Source: Mermis nigrescens (taxonomy: Eukaryota > Nematoda > Enoplea > Mermithida > Mermithidae). Taken from it: DNA of 64,000 bases. The position numbers and the translations under genes are program-made. The notes beneath the pieces were generated by a model that was not told where the DNA came from, did no database searches, and saw only the letters and a program-made list of their open reading frames with translations. The stretch covers positions 62,001 through 126,000 of the forward strand of contig JAVLUZ010000510.1 of the NCBI GenBank assembly GCA_036768485.1. Reading direction: 5' to 3'. Each line of letters starts with the position of its first letter. The stretch's first letter is position 1. Of this stretch, positions 47,060 through 58,185 are shown one piece after another.

Positions 47060-47560
47060 AAATGATGTTTGGCTTACCACGATTTTTGTTGTATTGGGCA
47101 AAGATTTTTTCCCGATGTTTAAAGACTTTTTCGGGACCGATCTTTGAACAGGTAAGATTGATGGGAAGATAAAAGCTTGTAAAAAAGGTAAAAAAATTCC
47201 AAAAAAGATTATCCGGCGCTTCGCAGCTGAAATGAGTAGAGTATGTTGTTCAATATGTTTTTATAATGACTACAATTTGCATTTAAAAGGGAAAAAATGT
47301 CAAATTTTTTCGGCGCTTCGCCCGCTCGTTTTGAGTCTTAAGTTATTTTTTGTCGTCAGAATCCTCAGAAACTGGCGAAAATGAACCACCTAAAAGTCGG
47401 AAAACCATGTTTTACAACACAGCACAGCGCTACTGTACCATATTCTAGCACCCAAAATTCCACCACTCTTAACTGCGGTGTGGTGAAATCCCCCGTCATT
47501 ACTGTTACATGTCTGGATTTCACCCCCCTGCCGAATCTGACACTTTCGTATCTATGCTGA
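47060..47560. mobile_element. Diverged CTTTGTACATG-type element
   Basis: Shares TTTTTTGT-TTGGGCAAAGATTTT-CCCGATG, two GGCGCTTCGC motifs 97 bp apart (47215 and 47312), and the TACTGTACCATATT-TAGCACCCAAAA block with the element at 47731-48489. More decayed, borders unclear. Confidence 0.55.
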
Positions 47561-47730
47561 AAAAGCGTCAATAACTTGAGTCAAAATAGTTCAAGAGATA
47601 AACGTTCATTTACCAGTCAATCAATTTATAAATTGTACGTAGTCTTAAAATTGATAAAATTTAATCGAAATGGACTAAAAATGCTAAGAGATTAGGTATT
47701 ACTAAGCAGAACATTTTTACTATTTCCACC

Positions 47731-48489
47731 CACGGTTTTTTTGTATTCGGCAAAGATTTTCCCGATGTACAAAGACTTTTCGGGACCGTCTTTGTACATG
47801 TACAAAGATTTTTGGGAAGACAAAAATTGCAAAAAAGGTCTATAATTCGAAAAAATTTCGGCGCTTCGCGCCGAAATGAGTAATTGTGTGTTCTATATAT
47901 CTTTATAATGGCAGAAATTGCATTTTCAAAAGTAAAAATGTCAAATTTTTCGGCGCTTCGCGCCGTTTTTAAGACGATTCTTAGTGATTTTTGCCCTTAG
48001 AGACCCAGAAATTAGCTAAAACACACTACGAAAAGTCGAAGAACTCTGTTTTCACGATACTAAAATCGCTGCTGTACCATATTATAGTACCCAAAAATTT
48101 TGTGTGTACAAAATGTACAAAGATTTTTAGGAAGACAAAAACTGTAAAAGGTGTAAAATTCCCAAAATTTTCGGCGCTTCGCGCCGAACTGATAAATTAT
48201 TTGTCCTATATATCTTTAAAATGGCAGAATTTGCATTTTGAATGGAAAAATGTCAATATTTTTCGGCGCTTCGCGCCGTTTTCAGATAATCTTTAGTAAT
48301 TTTTAGCGTCATAAACCCAGAAATTAGCTAAAATACACTACCTAAGATCGAAAACCCTGTTTTACCACACTAAAATCGCTACTGTACTATATTATAGTAC
48401 ACAAAAATTTGCGTGTGCAAAATGTACAAAAGACTTTTGGGGACCATCTTTGTACATGTACAAACGGATCTTGTACCAAAAAAACACTG
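47731..48489. mobile_element. hAT-like MITE with doubled 313-bp core
   Basis: 759 bp. Left end CACGGTTTTTTTGTA; right end reverse-complemented CAGTGTTTTTTTGGTA; perfect 8-bp target duplication TTTCCACC (47723-47730 and 48490-48497). 8-bp duplications with CAGTG-type ends are typical of hAT elements. Subterminal CTTTGTACATGTACAAAG palindromes lie at 47790-47807 and (17 of 18 bases) 48448-48464. Four exact GGCGCTTCGCGCC hairpins at 47860, 47952, 48173 and 48265 show that a 313-bp core is tandemly duplicated. No transposase. Confidence 0.82.
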
Positions 48490-48499
48490 TTTCCACCAT

Positions 48500-49059
48500 T
48501 TTCGTTATTTGACCAGCAAAAAAGGTGCGAGCAATAAATTTGCTAGTGAGCATTTCTGAGATTTTACCCCCTCCCTGACGACCCTAAACTTAAGTATCTG
48601 TGATGGCCGGTCATCCATAAGAGTTAGAATTATTTTATTCTTTTCTTGACAAAATGCTTAAAACTTAATTTTCGTAAAATGTGATTTTTGGGACTTTAAG
48701 CGTTTCAAAGTAAAAATTGCGAGCTTGGACTGATAACATATCGTCCTAAAAACGAGAGAACTATCCTAGCCAATATTCTGAGCTAATACACGAATTGATT
48801 ATCGCGCCTGGGATGACTCGAATTTCTTTTCGAGAGATTACTCCAGTATATCAATGACCTGACCTTCACCATTCACCTAAAGCGGGAGAATAAATGTCAA
48901 ATAAGCTATTTTCGACCTAAAAATCGGAGGAAGATTAAGGAAAGCTTGGATTCGAAATTCCGAGTAGTTGACAACCGATCTTGAAAGAAAAAGAGACACC
49001 CCGCTGCTTACATGCATAATAGCAACGCAAGGATAGATAACTAAGCAATATGTACATAC
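48500..49059. other. Start of DDI1-like intron
   Basis: Follows the donor of the - strand exon at 49060 (read leftwards). AT-rich with nothing recognised apart from a C-rich patch near 48560-48590. Confidence 0.4.
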
Positions 49060-49273
49060 CAGATTCTATGCGACCTATCCATGCGATTGGTTCATCTTTA
49101 CCAATATATGCTGATCGCTCAATCAGTCCAGTTAGATTACACTTCGTAGCACAAACTGCTGATATTGACGACGTCTGGGATCTGCAGTCTATGATAGCTT
49201 TGACATCGCATCCGCCGATCTTGCAGCTTATGCACGACATAGGTTTTAATAAATACGAGGCACCTTCTATAGT
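49060..49273 (-). CDS. DDI1-like retropepsin domain, first visible exon
   Basis: Minus-strand exon ending at donor G|GTATGT. The frame gives CISCKIGGCDVKAIIDCRSQ, then CATKCNLTGLIERSAYIGKD and WIGRIES. This follows the order of the DDI1 retropepsin domain: N-V-K-V-N-G strand, D-S-G-A-Q active site, C-A-x-R-C-N-I helix, then I-G-R-V. DDI1 is a ubiquitin-directed aspartyl protease. NRIP proteins have a related fold. The active-site Asp is kept but the canonical D-(S/T)-G reads D-C-R, so catalysis is doubtful. The exon joins the one at 40394-40291 in phase across about 8.7 kb. The acceptor is probably the AG just before 49273. Upstream exons (a ubiquitin-like domain, if present) were not recognised, so the gene may be partial or a pseudogene. 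Confidence 0.65.
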
Positions 49274-50205
49274 CTAGTCACCTCAATAATGGGAGCAAAA
49301 GTAACTTTCTTTATTCGGAAACGCCCTCAGTCAGTCCTGCATAAATTCCTTCCTGGAACACCGAAATCTTTTTGGAGAAATTTACTAAAATTCGTCTGTT
49401 CCATCAAAAATGACTTATTTTCGCTTCACGACTTATTACTGTAGCATATTTTACGGGTTAGGTAGTTGCAGCAGTCTGTTAGATGCATAATATGTTGAGC
49501 AAAGAACATAAAACATCAATAAAAAGAGTTTAAAGCGGCCAACTGTTACGAGAAAATAATTGCGGATGCCATTTGAGCAGTATAATCTATTACAGCGAAA
49601 AGACATCAACAAAAAATGGGCCGTTGGAATGAAAAAGACTATAGTTGATTAATGTATTTTCGAGTGTATAGTCTCAAATAAGCTCATTATTTTTATTTTC
49701 GCTTATTATTAGATAATCTCTCTGCTATACCAAGTCAGGTTTTAATTTTTCTGTAGAAAATAAAACAAATGTGTTATTAGGGTAGCGAATGTCAAGGTGT
49801 CCCCCTCTATGGAAGTCGGTAATTCAGTTTTCTGCTAAGCTCAGCAGTCTAACTTTCGACTATCAACGCCTGAATGTTTGAGGATTTATAATTGTCAGAT
49901 GCCACACGACCTTAGCCTAATTAGTGGGATGCAATGTAACACAGATCATAGTATATATCAATAAGCCTATGCCAAAGTCTGAATTTAAAACAAATAACAT
50001 TGTGGTCTATCATTAATTCAGGCTTAAGCTTTAGACTAAGTGCAAAGCACAATGAGCGGAGTAAATTACGCAGGCAGTCAAGTATGGGACCTCTGCAATA
50101 AATCCAACGGCGATCTGCACACAAACATCAGGTGAACCATACTTTGGAGGATAAATGAAATGTTTATATCTAAAGTTATAAATGCACACGGTCCAAAGTT
50201 CTAGG
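49274..50205. other. Region upstream of DDI1-like exon
   Basis: No upstream exon, promoter or repeat recognised with confidence. Short frames only. Confidence 0.35.
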
Positions 50206-50217
50206 AGGATGTAAACC

Positions 50218-50505
50218 GAGTTTCCTTGAGAGGGGAGCAGACCTGGGCGCGGGGGGTTTAGGGGGTTAGCACCCCCCCCCCGAGAAACCAAAATATCCCC
50301 CCAGAAATCAAATACTACTCCCCCCAGAATTTAATTTTTAAAAATTTTTCCGTTTTTTTCGCAATTTTTTGATGCCAATAGATAGTGCTCAATGAGAAAC
50401 GTCTAAAAATGGTGTTTTTTTCGCCATGTCACCACTTTTAGGGCATTTTTTGACCTTTGAAAAATCCTGGACCCCCCCAGAATTTTTCTTGCTGCCCACG
50501 TATGA
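50218..50505. mobile_element. CAYACSTGGGC-type MITE
   Basis: Begins CAGACCTGGGCGCGGGGGG, has three CCCCCCAGAAA-CAAA blocks, the core TTTTTTGATGCCAATAGATAGTGCTCAATGAGAAACG and GGTGTTTTTTTCGCCAT, and ends CTTGCTGCCCACGTATG. Same plan as 53572-53849. Confidence 0.75.
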
Positions 50506-50839
50506 AGAGAGTAAATGATCAATTTTTACGGCTACTTGTGGCGCTAAACTGAAGAGTATCTTTTATTCTTTAAGATATTCTTGTCGTTGAGTTCAACCGA
50601 GTTTTCACTATTTCCCTAATATTTTTTTGAGAGCCAGTGCATTTTTTGATTAAAATCTGGTAATGTCCGAGCATTGAAGAGAATGATACATACATATATG
50701 TAGCAGTCGCGATGAACGACTGATTTTGTTGTTGAATTTCAATATTAGCTGAATAAACTTGTTGCTCTTTGTTTGTTTCGTGTCTTGCAGCTGTTGGAAG
50801 TATTCCCAGCTACTGTATGTAACTCTAGTTGTCATTTCC

Positions 50840-51215
50840 ATAAAATAAAACCCAAAAAAAAACAACAAAAAACCCAAAAAAAAAACCCAAAAAACCAGAA
50901 AAAATCACAAAAAAACCCCAAAAAACACGACATTCGAAATTTTCAAATCTGGGTTTTTTCCATCCCTGCTTTACAATATGACTATCTTATACATAAGTGA
51001 ACCTGCAACACGAATGCCAGCAACTTCATTAAATTTCAGCACAATCGTGTTTACAAATGATGAAATAAGCATCCTGCACTATTGTTTAACATCGATTTTT
51101 TTTTAAAAACCAAAAAAAAAATAAAGAAAACAAAAACCAGGCCGATTTTCAAACCATAAAAACCGAAAAAAAAACCAAAAAAAAAACTGAAAAAGAAACC
51201 AAAAAAACAAGCTTG
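50840..51215. repeat. A-rich ACCC low-complexity tracts
   Basis: Two tracts (50850-50930 and about 51095-51210) of A-rich sequence broken by ACC/ACCC. Lys/Pro-rich frames over them are not credible genes. Confidence 0.7.
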
Positions 51216-51349
51216 GTCAACCGTGATCGTAGCACGCATTAAAGTAACGCCTACATCTATGACTATGTGGAAGCGATAACAACCTAAGTGGGAGTACTTC
51301 CCTCCACTTAAATCTGAGCCTAAGGGCTTGATTCTAGAATAGATAGATC

Positions 51350-52015
51350 CACTGTTTTTTTTGTACGAGACAAAGATTTTGAAGCTCGTACAAAGATTTC
51401 CGAGTCTTTGTACGATGTACAAAGACTTTTTGGGAGCTAAGCAATAGTAATTTTATGGTTTTTTTGGAGTATTTTTTAGCAAAATTTCTTAAAATTTTCG
51501 GCGCTTTGCGCCGAGTGTCGTAATTACATTCTAGTTAGCTCCAAGCGCGGGCATTTAACACTCCACGAAATCTATATGCAAGCATCTTTGTACAGATTGA
51601 AATACCTTTTACACCAATTTGACTCTTTAATCTTTGTGTTGCATTAAATTCGCCAGCAAATTGGTGTCTATTATGAATCCAGTCAGCACATTGCAAGCGC
51701 TTATTATTTATAATTGTGTAACACAAGTCATTTTAACTTGCTGAGTCTAATTTTATGTGTAATTTCAACCTGAACTCATGAAAATTTTGGCGTTTCGGGC
51801 CGAACTAATATAACCAACTGAATTTAGGACAGGGTTACGCACTTTTGCAAAGCAGGCGGGTCACGGATAACAATGTAGTAGCATGCAAAAATGTGTACAT
51901 TCAATTGCAAATCTATATATACGTTATATGTACAAAGAAATTTTCGCTCGTACAAATACTTTTCCGGAGATCCTTGTACATGTACAAAGGAGCTCGTACA
52001 AAAAACAAAAACGTG
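51350..52015. mobile_element. hAT-like MITE in first host-repeat copy
   Basis: About 666 bp. Left CACTGTTTTTTTTGTACGAG; right reverse-complemented CACGTTTTTGTTTTTTGTAC. Contains GGCGCTTTGCGCC (51500-51512), a degraded second hairpin (about 51790) and TTGTACATGTACAA. The flanks GATAGATC/GATGGATA fit a decayed 8-bp duplication. The paralogous site at 54295-54320 (ATAGATAGATGTAATAGAAATG) lacks the insertion. A - strand frame (51726-51535) covers its middle; I recognise no family. Confidence 0.65.
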
Positions 52016-53045
52016 ATGGATATATGTGATAGAAATGAAATTAATGGGTACTAATCGAAAGGTGATCCATTGTAAGGAAGATATTCAAAAGAAATTATCG
52101 ACGGCGAGCATTAGAAAGGGGAGAAATTCAATTATGAAGTTGTAAAGTGATAGAAGCACAAAGCATGGGAAGGCGACTGCCTGTAATCGGCGCATTGATT
52201 GATCTAATGTATGCTGATGGAAGCAAGATGCATACATTTGTTGTATGTAGGTACGCATTGTTTAGGGAAGGCGACTGCGAAAATCGTCACAATGATTGAT
52301 CAAATTGTCTGTATGTAAGTAGTACATAGGTAGTAGGTACATTCTTTAGCAAAGGCGATGGCGATAATGCTGACAATTGATGACTCTATTATGAAGGAAA
52401 GGACAACAGGTTTATTCGTACATACGTGCACACGTTGAACATCTATATAAGTATGTAGGTAACTATCCACAATGCATTTATTGGTTTTCATGTAGAGCTT
52501 GAATGAACATTATGTACTTAAATTAGGAAGGCGACAAAGCAAATCGCATGGAATACACTGCGATCGGGTCGATGTAAGTTTACATGACTGTATTATAAAA
52601 GAATGGAAGTTAGGCGCATTTACTATTGCCTAGATAGAACACTCCATTCCTAATGCATTGAATAAATGGTGTGCTTATCATCACAGGCAGGTGGTCCTGT
52701 GGAGCACATCTTACTTAACAATTCTTTATATACTGTAGGGTGTTAGATTAGTAACCTTATGCTCGTGATGAAAGTCAACCTTGCTTCTCTTTGCAAATTT
52801 TTTTAATCATGAGTGATTTATGTAATAGGTGTTTGTTTGGATGCTAGAATTGTTTATTTTAGTTGCTGTTAGATTAGTATCCTTATGCTCACGTGGAAGT
52901 CGACATTGCTTTTCTATGCGATTTTTTTCAATCATGAGTGATTTATGTAATAGGTGTTTGTTCTGGACACTAGAATTGCTTATTCCGGTTGTTTACGCTC
53001 CACTGTGCTGCTGTGTAATACGCATTTTGTATTTTGGATAGTTTA
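52016..53045. repeat. Host repeat, copy 1 (partly unoccupied)
   Basis: Collinear with 54300-54749 + 55433-55472 + 60109-60600, sharing GATATTCAAAAGAAATTAT, GAAGTTGTAAAGTGATAGAAGCACAAAG and CGTTGAACAT. The site ATGTAGGTAACTATCCACAATGC shows the pre-insertion state for the elements at 54750 and 55473. Between 52735 and 52985 it has two tandem units of about 120 bp (TTAGATTAGTAACCTTATGCTC ... AATAGGTGTTTGTTTGGATGCTAGAATTG). No gene recognised. Confidence 0.75.
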
Positions 53046-53560
53046 TCAAGCTTGTTTATGCTCTGCACTGTTGCTGCCTTCTAAGCATGTTCCTTAATCT
53101 TAGAGAAATTAAAGAACTATCCGTCGATTTGTCAAAACTCTTACTGTTAATACAAGATTTACAATTAGTCCGGATAATAAATCTGATAGGTAGGGCGGAG
53201 CATTGAAATTGGCCGTATTGACAGCGGCTATTGATGCAGAAATCAGATTTTGTTTCAATGTAGCACATTTTTCAGATTCTCAAAACTATTGATATATGAA
53301 ATTTTATCCAGCGACTGCTGAAAGGCATATGACCGTCTGGATCAGCATGGATATCAACATATAAAAATGAGTGAGAATTAATACTTCAGTAATTATAATA
53401 TTTAAGTCATGCAAACCATCCAGTGATCATTATTTTTTGTTAGGGTTACTTAGAAAGGGAAGGATTATGTATATTTTGACAAATAAGGGTGCTAGCGTCA
53501 TTTTCTTATTATGTCTCTTATATTTATTTTTGGGCTTAGGCTTAGTTATGTGCCTTCACA
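53046..53560. other. Unique stretch, no gene recognised
   Basis: A 70-codon - strand frame (53268-53056) has normal amino-acid composition but no family I recognise and no confident splice context. Nothing else seen. Confidence 0.35.
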
Positions 53561-53571
53561 TTGGTGCCAGG

Positions 53572-53849
53572 CACACCTGGGCGTGGGGGTTTGGGGGTAT
53601 GCACCCCCCAGAAACCAAAATAACCCCCAGAAATAGAAATACCCCCCAGAAATCAAAATACCCCCCAGAATAAAATTTTTGAAAATTTTTCTCATTTTTT
53701 TCGCAATTTTTTGATGTCAATGGATAGTGCTTGATGAGAAACGTCGAAAAATGGTGTTTTTATTGCTATACCGCCATTTTTAAGGCCATTTTTTGACCTC
53801 CAAAAAATCTTGCACCCCCCCCCAGAATTTTTTTTGCTGCCCACGTATG
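53572..53849. mobile_element. CAYACSTGGGC-type MITE with 8-bp TSD
   Basis: 278 bp, best-preserved member of a family with at least seven copies here. Left CACACCTGGGCGTGGGGG, right reverse-complemented CATACGTGGGCAGCA, flanked by perfect GTGCCAGG duplications (53564-53571, 53850-53857). An 8-bp duplication points to hAT or P superfamilies. Internal repeated CCCCCAGAAA-CAAAATA and the GATGTCAATGGATAGTGCTTG core. No coding capacity. Confidence 0.85.
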
Positions 53850-53964
53850 GTGCCAGGGGATGATCTAAGCCTGAGACAAATGGGGCAAAAATTGTGGAGT
53901 GAGCGAAGCAAGCAGAGCAATTCTCGCCCCATCTTTTTCTTAGGCTTAGATCATCCCTGGCACC
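53850..53964. repeat. Hairpin with 47-bp imperfect arms
   Basis: 53850-53895 (GTGCCAGGGGATGATCTAAG ... GGGGCAAAAATTG) is inverted at 53918-53964 (CAATTCTCGCCCC ... CTTAGATCATCCCTGGCACC). The MITE to the left inserted into its left arm, since ATTGGTGCC continues beyond the MITE. Confidence 0.75.
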
Positions 53965-54294
53965 AATCTGAAGACGCACAGAGCCCAAAAATAACGTCGA
54001 TTTAGTGTTTTTATGCGAATTCAAGTAAGATTTTTTAATTTAAAAGTTGAAAAAGAAACAGACGGAAATGAAACTTGGAAAATGAATTTGTTTTGAGGTT
54101 ATTTCAATTAAAGGCTCTTCCATCTGTTTTTTCAACTTTTATGTTAAAGATACCTGCTTGAAATCGCATAAAAACGCTATTTTTTGCAATTTGCACAATG
54201 GATGTATTCTAAAATTCACCCAAGCCTAAGCCTAATAAAAATAAGCTCAAAAAGATTCGATGACTGCTGCAATTATAATGTAGGCCTAATTCTA

Positions 54295-54749
54295 GAATAG
54301 ATAGATGTAATAGAAATGAAATTAATGGGTACTAATTGAAAGGTAATCCATTGTAAGGAAGATATTCAAAAGAAATTATTGTCGGCAAGCATTAGACGGG
54401 GATAAATTCAATGATGAAGTTGTAAAGTGATAGAAGCACAAAGAATGGGAAGGTGACTGTTGTAATCGGCGAATTGATTGATTGATGCTGATGGAAGCAA
54501 GATGCATACATTTGTTTGCATGTAGGTACGCATTGTTTAGGGAAGGCGATGGCAGAAATTGTTGCAATGATTGATCGAATCGTCTGTATGGACATATGTA
54601 TGTAAGTAGGTATATACATAGGTAGTAGGTACATTCTTCATCAAAGGTGAAGGCAATAATGCTGACAATTGATGACTCTATTGTGAAGGAAAGGACAACA
54701 GGTTTATGTGTGCATATGTGCCTACGTTGAACATTTATGAAGTAAGCAG
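54295..54749. repeat. Host repeat, copy 2 (first part)
   Basis: Same sequence as 52020-52460 with small differences, ending in target duplication GTAAGCAG (54742-54749). Interrupted from here by two successive insertions. Confidence 0.75.
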
Positions 54750-55432
54750 TAGTGATGAAACGGATCCTCAATTTCAATTTATCCGGATCCGGATCCGGAT
54801 CCAGGATCCTAATTTTTACAACTTCCGGATCCGGATCTGGATCCTACTTTCTACAACTTCCGGATCCGGATCCAGATCCTATTTTCTACAACTTCCGGAT
54901 CCGGATCCACGTTTACAAAACTTCCGGATCCGGATCCCAATATGAATGATCTTAAACTGTGCAGTGCATTGATGTACTGGTTAATAATTTGATATGCATT
55001 ATCATCCTAAATTAAATATGTTCGCTATCATACTCGCCTATCTTTATCATTATACACGTACCTCATTTGTCATTATCATTATCCCTCTCTATCATCATTA
55101 TAATTGATTGTGATGAAACGGATTTTAAACAAAATTGAATATCTTCTGACACGTTCATAAAACCATGGAGTGTGCCTATTTGTTGTGAGTTGGGTGGACA
55201 TTTTTAATGAGGCTAAATATTTCAAGTCACGTAGCCGTTTTTGGTCAATAATGGTTTGTGATCCGGATCCGGGTAGTAAAAATTCAAACTTCCGGATCCG
55301 GATCCGGGTACTTAAAATTCAAAGTTCTGGATCCGGATCCCGGTAGTTAAAATTCAAACTTCCGGATCCGGATCCGGTAGCCTTTATCCAGATAATACCG
55401 GATCTGGATCCGGGTACCCGCTTTCATCAGTA
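54750..55432. mobile_element. hAT-like MITE with GGATCC arrays
   Basis: 683 bp. Left TAGTGATGAAACGGATCC, right reverse-complemented TACTGATGAAAGCGGGTACC, flanked by perfect GTAAGCAG (54742-54749, 55433-55440). CCGGATCCGGATCC clusters recur about every 45 bp on the left (54780-54940) and every 55 bp on the right (55260-55410), separated by TTTACAACTT or AAAATTCAAACTT spacers. No transposase. Confidence 0.85.
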
Positions 55433-56791
55433 GTAAGCAGGTAACTATCCACAATGCAATATTGGTTTCTATTTGTGATGCATTGGGTACCAGTACCAGT
55501 ACCACTCTGGTACCGGCCGGTACTACTTTTATTGATTTAATTTTTTGAGCTTAAAGTGAAGGAGGAACTGTTTCAGAATAAAGCCCACTCTGTAGCAAAT
55601 AATAATGCAATAATAAAGAAGTGTTTCTTCGTAAATTTTATTTGATCAAATATTTCACTTATTTCAACAATCCTAATCAAAAGTTCGTAATGTTTCGGAA
55701 AAGACTGAGCATTTCCAAATTTTCTCGGCAAAATTTGGTTGGATGGGTAGACAAAATGCTTTTTCATTCCATCCAAGCCAAAACTGCTGCTATCTTTGCC
55801 TCCTCTGCTAATTGACTTTCCACAACAATCGCATAATACCTCTGATTCATCCTTATCATCTATCTTATCTATCTTATAGAATTCCCAGAGCTGTGCAGTG
55901 ATCGGACCGAGGGTGCTTTTTGGACCCTCGGCCTTGGCCGAGGCCGAGGCGACTTAAAATCCTTGCCTCGGCCGAGGCCGAGGGTAATGCCGAGGGTCAA
56001 GCTTATATACCTATACCCATAAATGGTACTCTTAGAATATTTTGTATGCACATGAGCTAGAGAATAATCGTAATATTTAACACTTTATCGAACTAAAACA
56101 AATGTTTATTGGTGTTAGCCAGAATTTTTATTTCAATCTGGTGAAGCAGATAATTCATCATCGAAATCTAGATCATCTGAATCAAAGTTATGTAGCCTCA
56201 TCTATTTCGCCTTGTTGTGCTATTGCGTTATCATCGTCATCAGCCTTTATCAGATTCTTTAGAGTCACACTATTATAACCAACTACTTTGAAATTGTGCT
56301 TTACAAAAAAAGAGTTTCTGAACGTTCTATGGTAGCAGACAAATGCGAGAATTACTGTACTTTCTGATCCATCCAGTAGCGGGAGGGGGCGGTATACAAA
56401 CTTTTCCAAAAAAAGTCAAAAACAGGTTCAAAATTTTGCCCTTATTGCGCGAAATAGCATTTTTCGGTGTTTTACATTGTATACTTTTACATAAAATCAC
56501 TTTTGAGTCATATTTTTCTTAAAATCTTAGAATTTTCGACAATTTTGTGCGAAAAAATCCTTAAATTTCTGAGACTTTAACAAAAATCTGGCGCGAAGCG
56601 CTGAAAAAATTGCAAAATTAAGGCGGACAGACATCTAGAAGCATGATTTACTGCTTGATTTCCTGTATTTATAGCATTTGATGCAAAACATTGAAATTTT
56701 TATATTGAAAATAGAAGAAAACTATGCAAAAATAGCAGTTTCTGCTGTTAAAGTTGTTTTGAAACCTACATGAACAGTAAAGGGCTTCCAG

Positions 56792-58185
56792 GGCCCGGTT
56801 TCACCACAAAGCTACGAGTTACAAGTTATGGGTGACGGTTTCACGAGTATGGGCTACGAGTGCTACAAATTTCCGTTTCACAAAAAACTGAGATTCACGA
56901 GCCACGGGCTGCGAGTTACGAGTTCTACGAGTACTTTTTACGAAGTGCTTTTTCACGAATAACGGCTGGGCGGTTTCACCAGATATTACGATCGAATGTT
57001 ACGAATGAACAGATTCGTAAATTTTGTAATATTATCACGGATCAAAAAGAGGTCCATAGGACTCGTAAAGAAGTGGCAGACTAGTGCGTTTAATAGTTTT
57101 CTGATTTGTTTTTTCTTAATTTGTTTCACTTTTGTGCACACACCTAAATAATACATATACTGGCAGCACATGTAAAGGGTAAGAAGATTAGCATCAAAAA
57201 ATAATATATTTTTCAAAAAATGTTTTAGAGAAATCCCATAAAATTCGATTCTTAAGCTGCATTCTTGAGCAGTAATTCGAAATTTATTTCTTTAGCCCTT
57301 GTTAGTAATGTTCGCAGCTTTTTTATGAAAAAATATTACAATCACTTTGACATTTTTTCATGCATTGCGGAAATCAGACATTTTTGATTAGATTTCTGAA
57401 AATTAGAATTTCATCGCACTTCCTTCGGCAAAGAGCCGACTGCATATTTTATGTACGTATTAATGACAACTAAGAATGATTTCTTAAATTTGAAAATTGA
57501 AATAATACGCTTTGATATACTTTTAGTTTCATAACGTCTCTGAATCTGATTTAATTGATTTTGTTTATAAATTATAATAGTAATATTAATAATAATAATT
57601 ATTATTATTAATAATTTTATTATTAGTATTAGTATAATAATAATAATTATTATTATTATTAGTATTAGTAATATTCTTATTATAAGTATTATTATAATTA
57701 TTATTAATATTTTTATTGTTATTATCGTTATTATTATTATTACTAATATTATTATTTTCATTTTTATTTAAAGTTATAAATTTTCTAAGAAGCTTATTAA
57801 TTCTTGTTGACTAAATCTTAAACATTTCTTAACATTTTCTATGTTATTCTATTGAGCGGCATAAAATCTGCAATTAATTACATAATTATGCTGTTTAAAA
57901 GAGACAATGATCAACGAAGAATGTCATACGCAACAGAAAAGATACACATTTTATTACGAGTTACTCGTGAAAAAGGTCCAAAAAGTACTCGTAAAAAATG
58001 AGTTTTTATGAGTCCTACGGAAACCCTGTCGAAACCCTCGTAATACGAACTCTTAACCTGTTGCTCGTTACTCATAACTCGTAGTCGTAATTCGTAACCC
58101 GTAAAAAGATGGTGAAACCCGATTTTCCCGTAAAACGGAACTCGTAGGACTCTTAGGAGTCATAAACTTATGGTGAAACTGGGCC
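56792..58185. mobile_element. Harbinger-like MITE with ACGAGT arrays
   Basis: 1394 bp. Ends GGCCCGGTTTCACCA and, reverse-complemented, GGCCCAGTTTCACCA, flanked by CAG/CAG (56789-56791, 58186-58188), the CWG target of animal Harbingers. Both ends (56810-57000, 57950-58170) are packed with TACGAGT/ACTCGTA motifs in both orientations, analogous to the AAAGCGCG arrays of the large Harbinger. The middle holds a short frame without recognised domain and an imperfect (ATT)n tract (57570-57765). Confidence 0.83.
57570..57765. repeat. Imperfect (ATT)n tract
   Basis: ATT/TAA-type trinucleotide repeat with many interruptions, inside the 1.4-kb MITE. Poly-Ile frame not coding. Confidence 0.9.

Noticed and set aside
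47860..48277. CRISPR-like array of GGCGCTTCGCGCC
   Set aside because: Spacing is 92/221/92 bp, the spacers are themselves repeated, and the DNA is eukaryotic.
40291..49273. LTR-retrotransposon protease
   Set aside because: The coding parts sit in two exons that splice in phase, CATKCNL and IGRI follow DDI1, and no reverse transcriptase, integrase or LTR was seen nearby.
51535..51726. 63-codon - strand frame as a gene
   Set aside because: It lies in a hAT-like MITE and matches no family I recognise; it could be captured sequence but the evidence is too thin.
54750..55432. GGATCC repeats as cloning-linker contamination
   Set aside because: They occur at both ends of an element with inverted ends and a perfect 8-bp target duplication.
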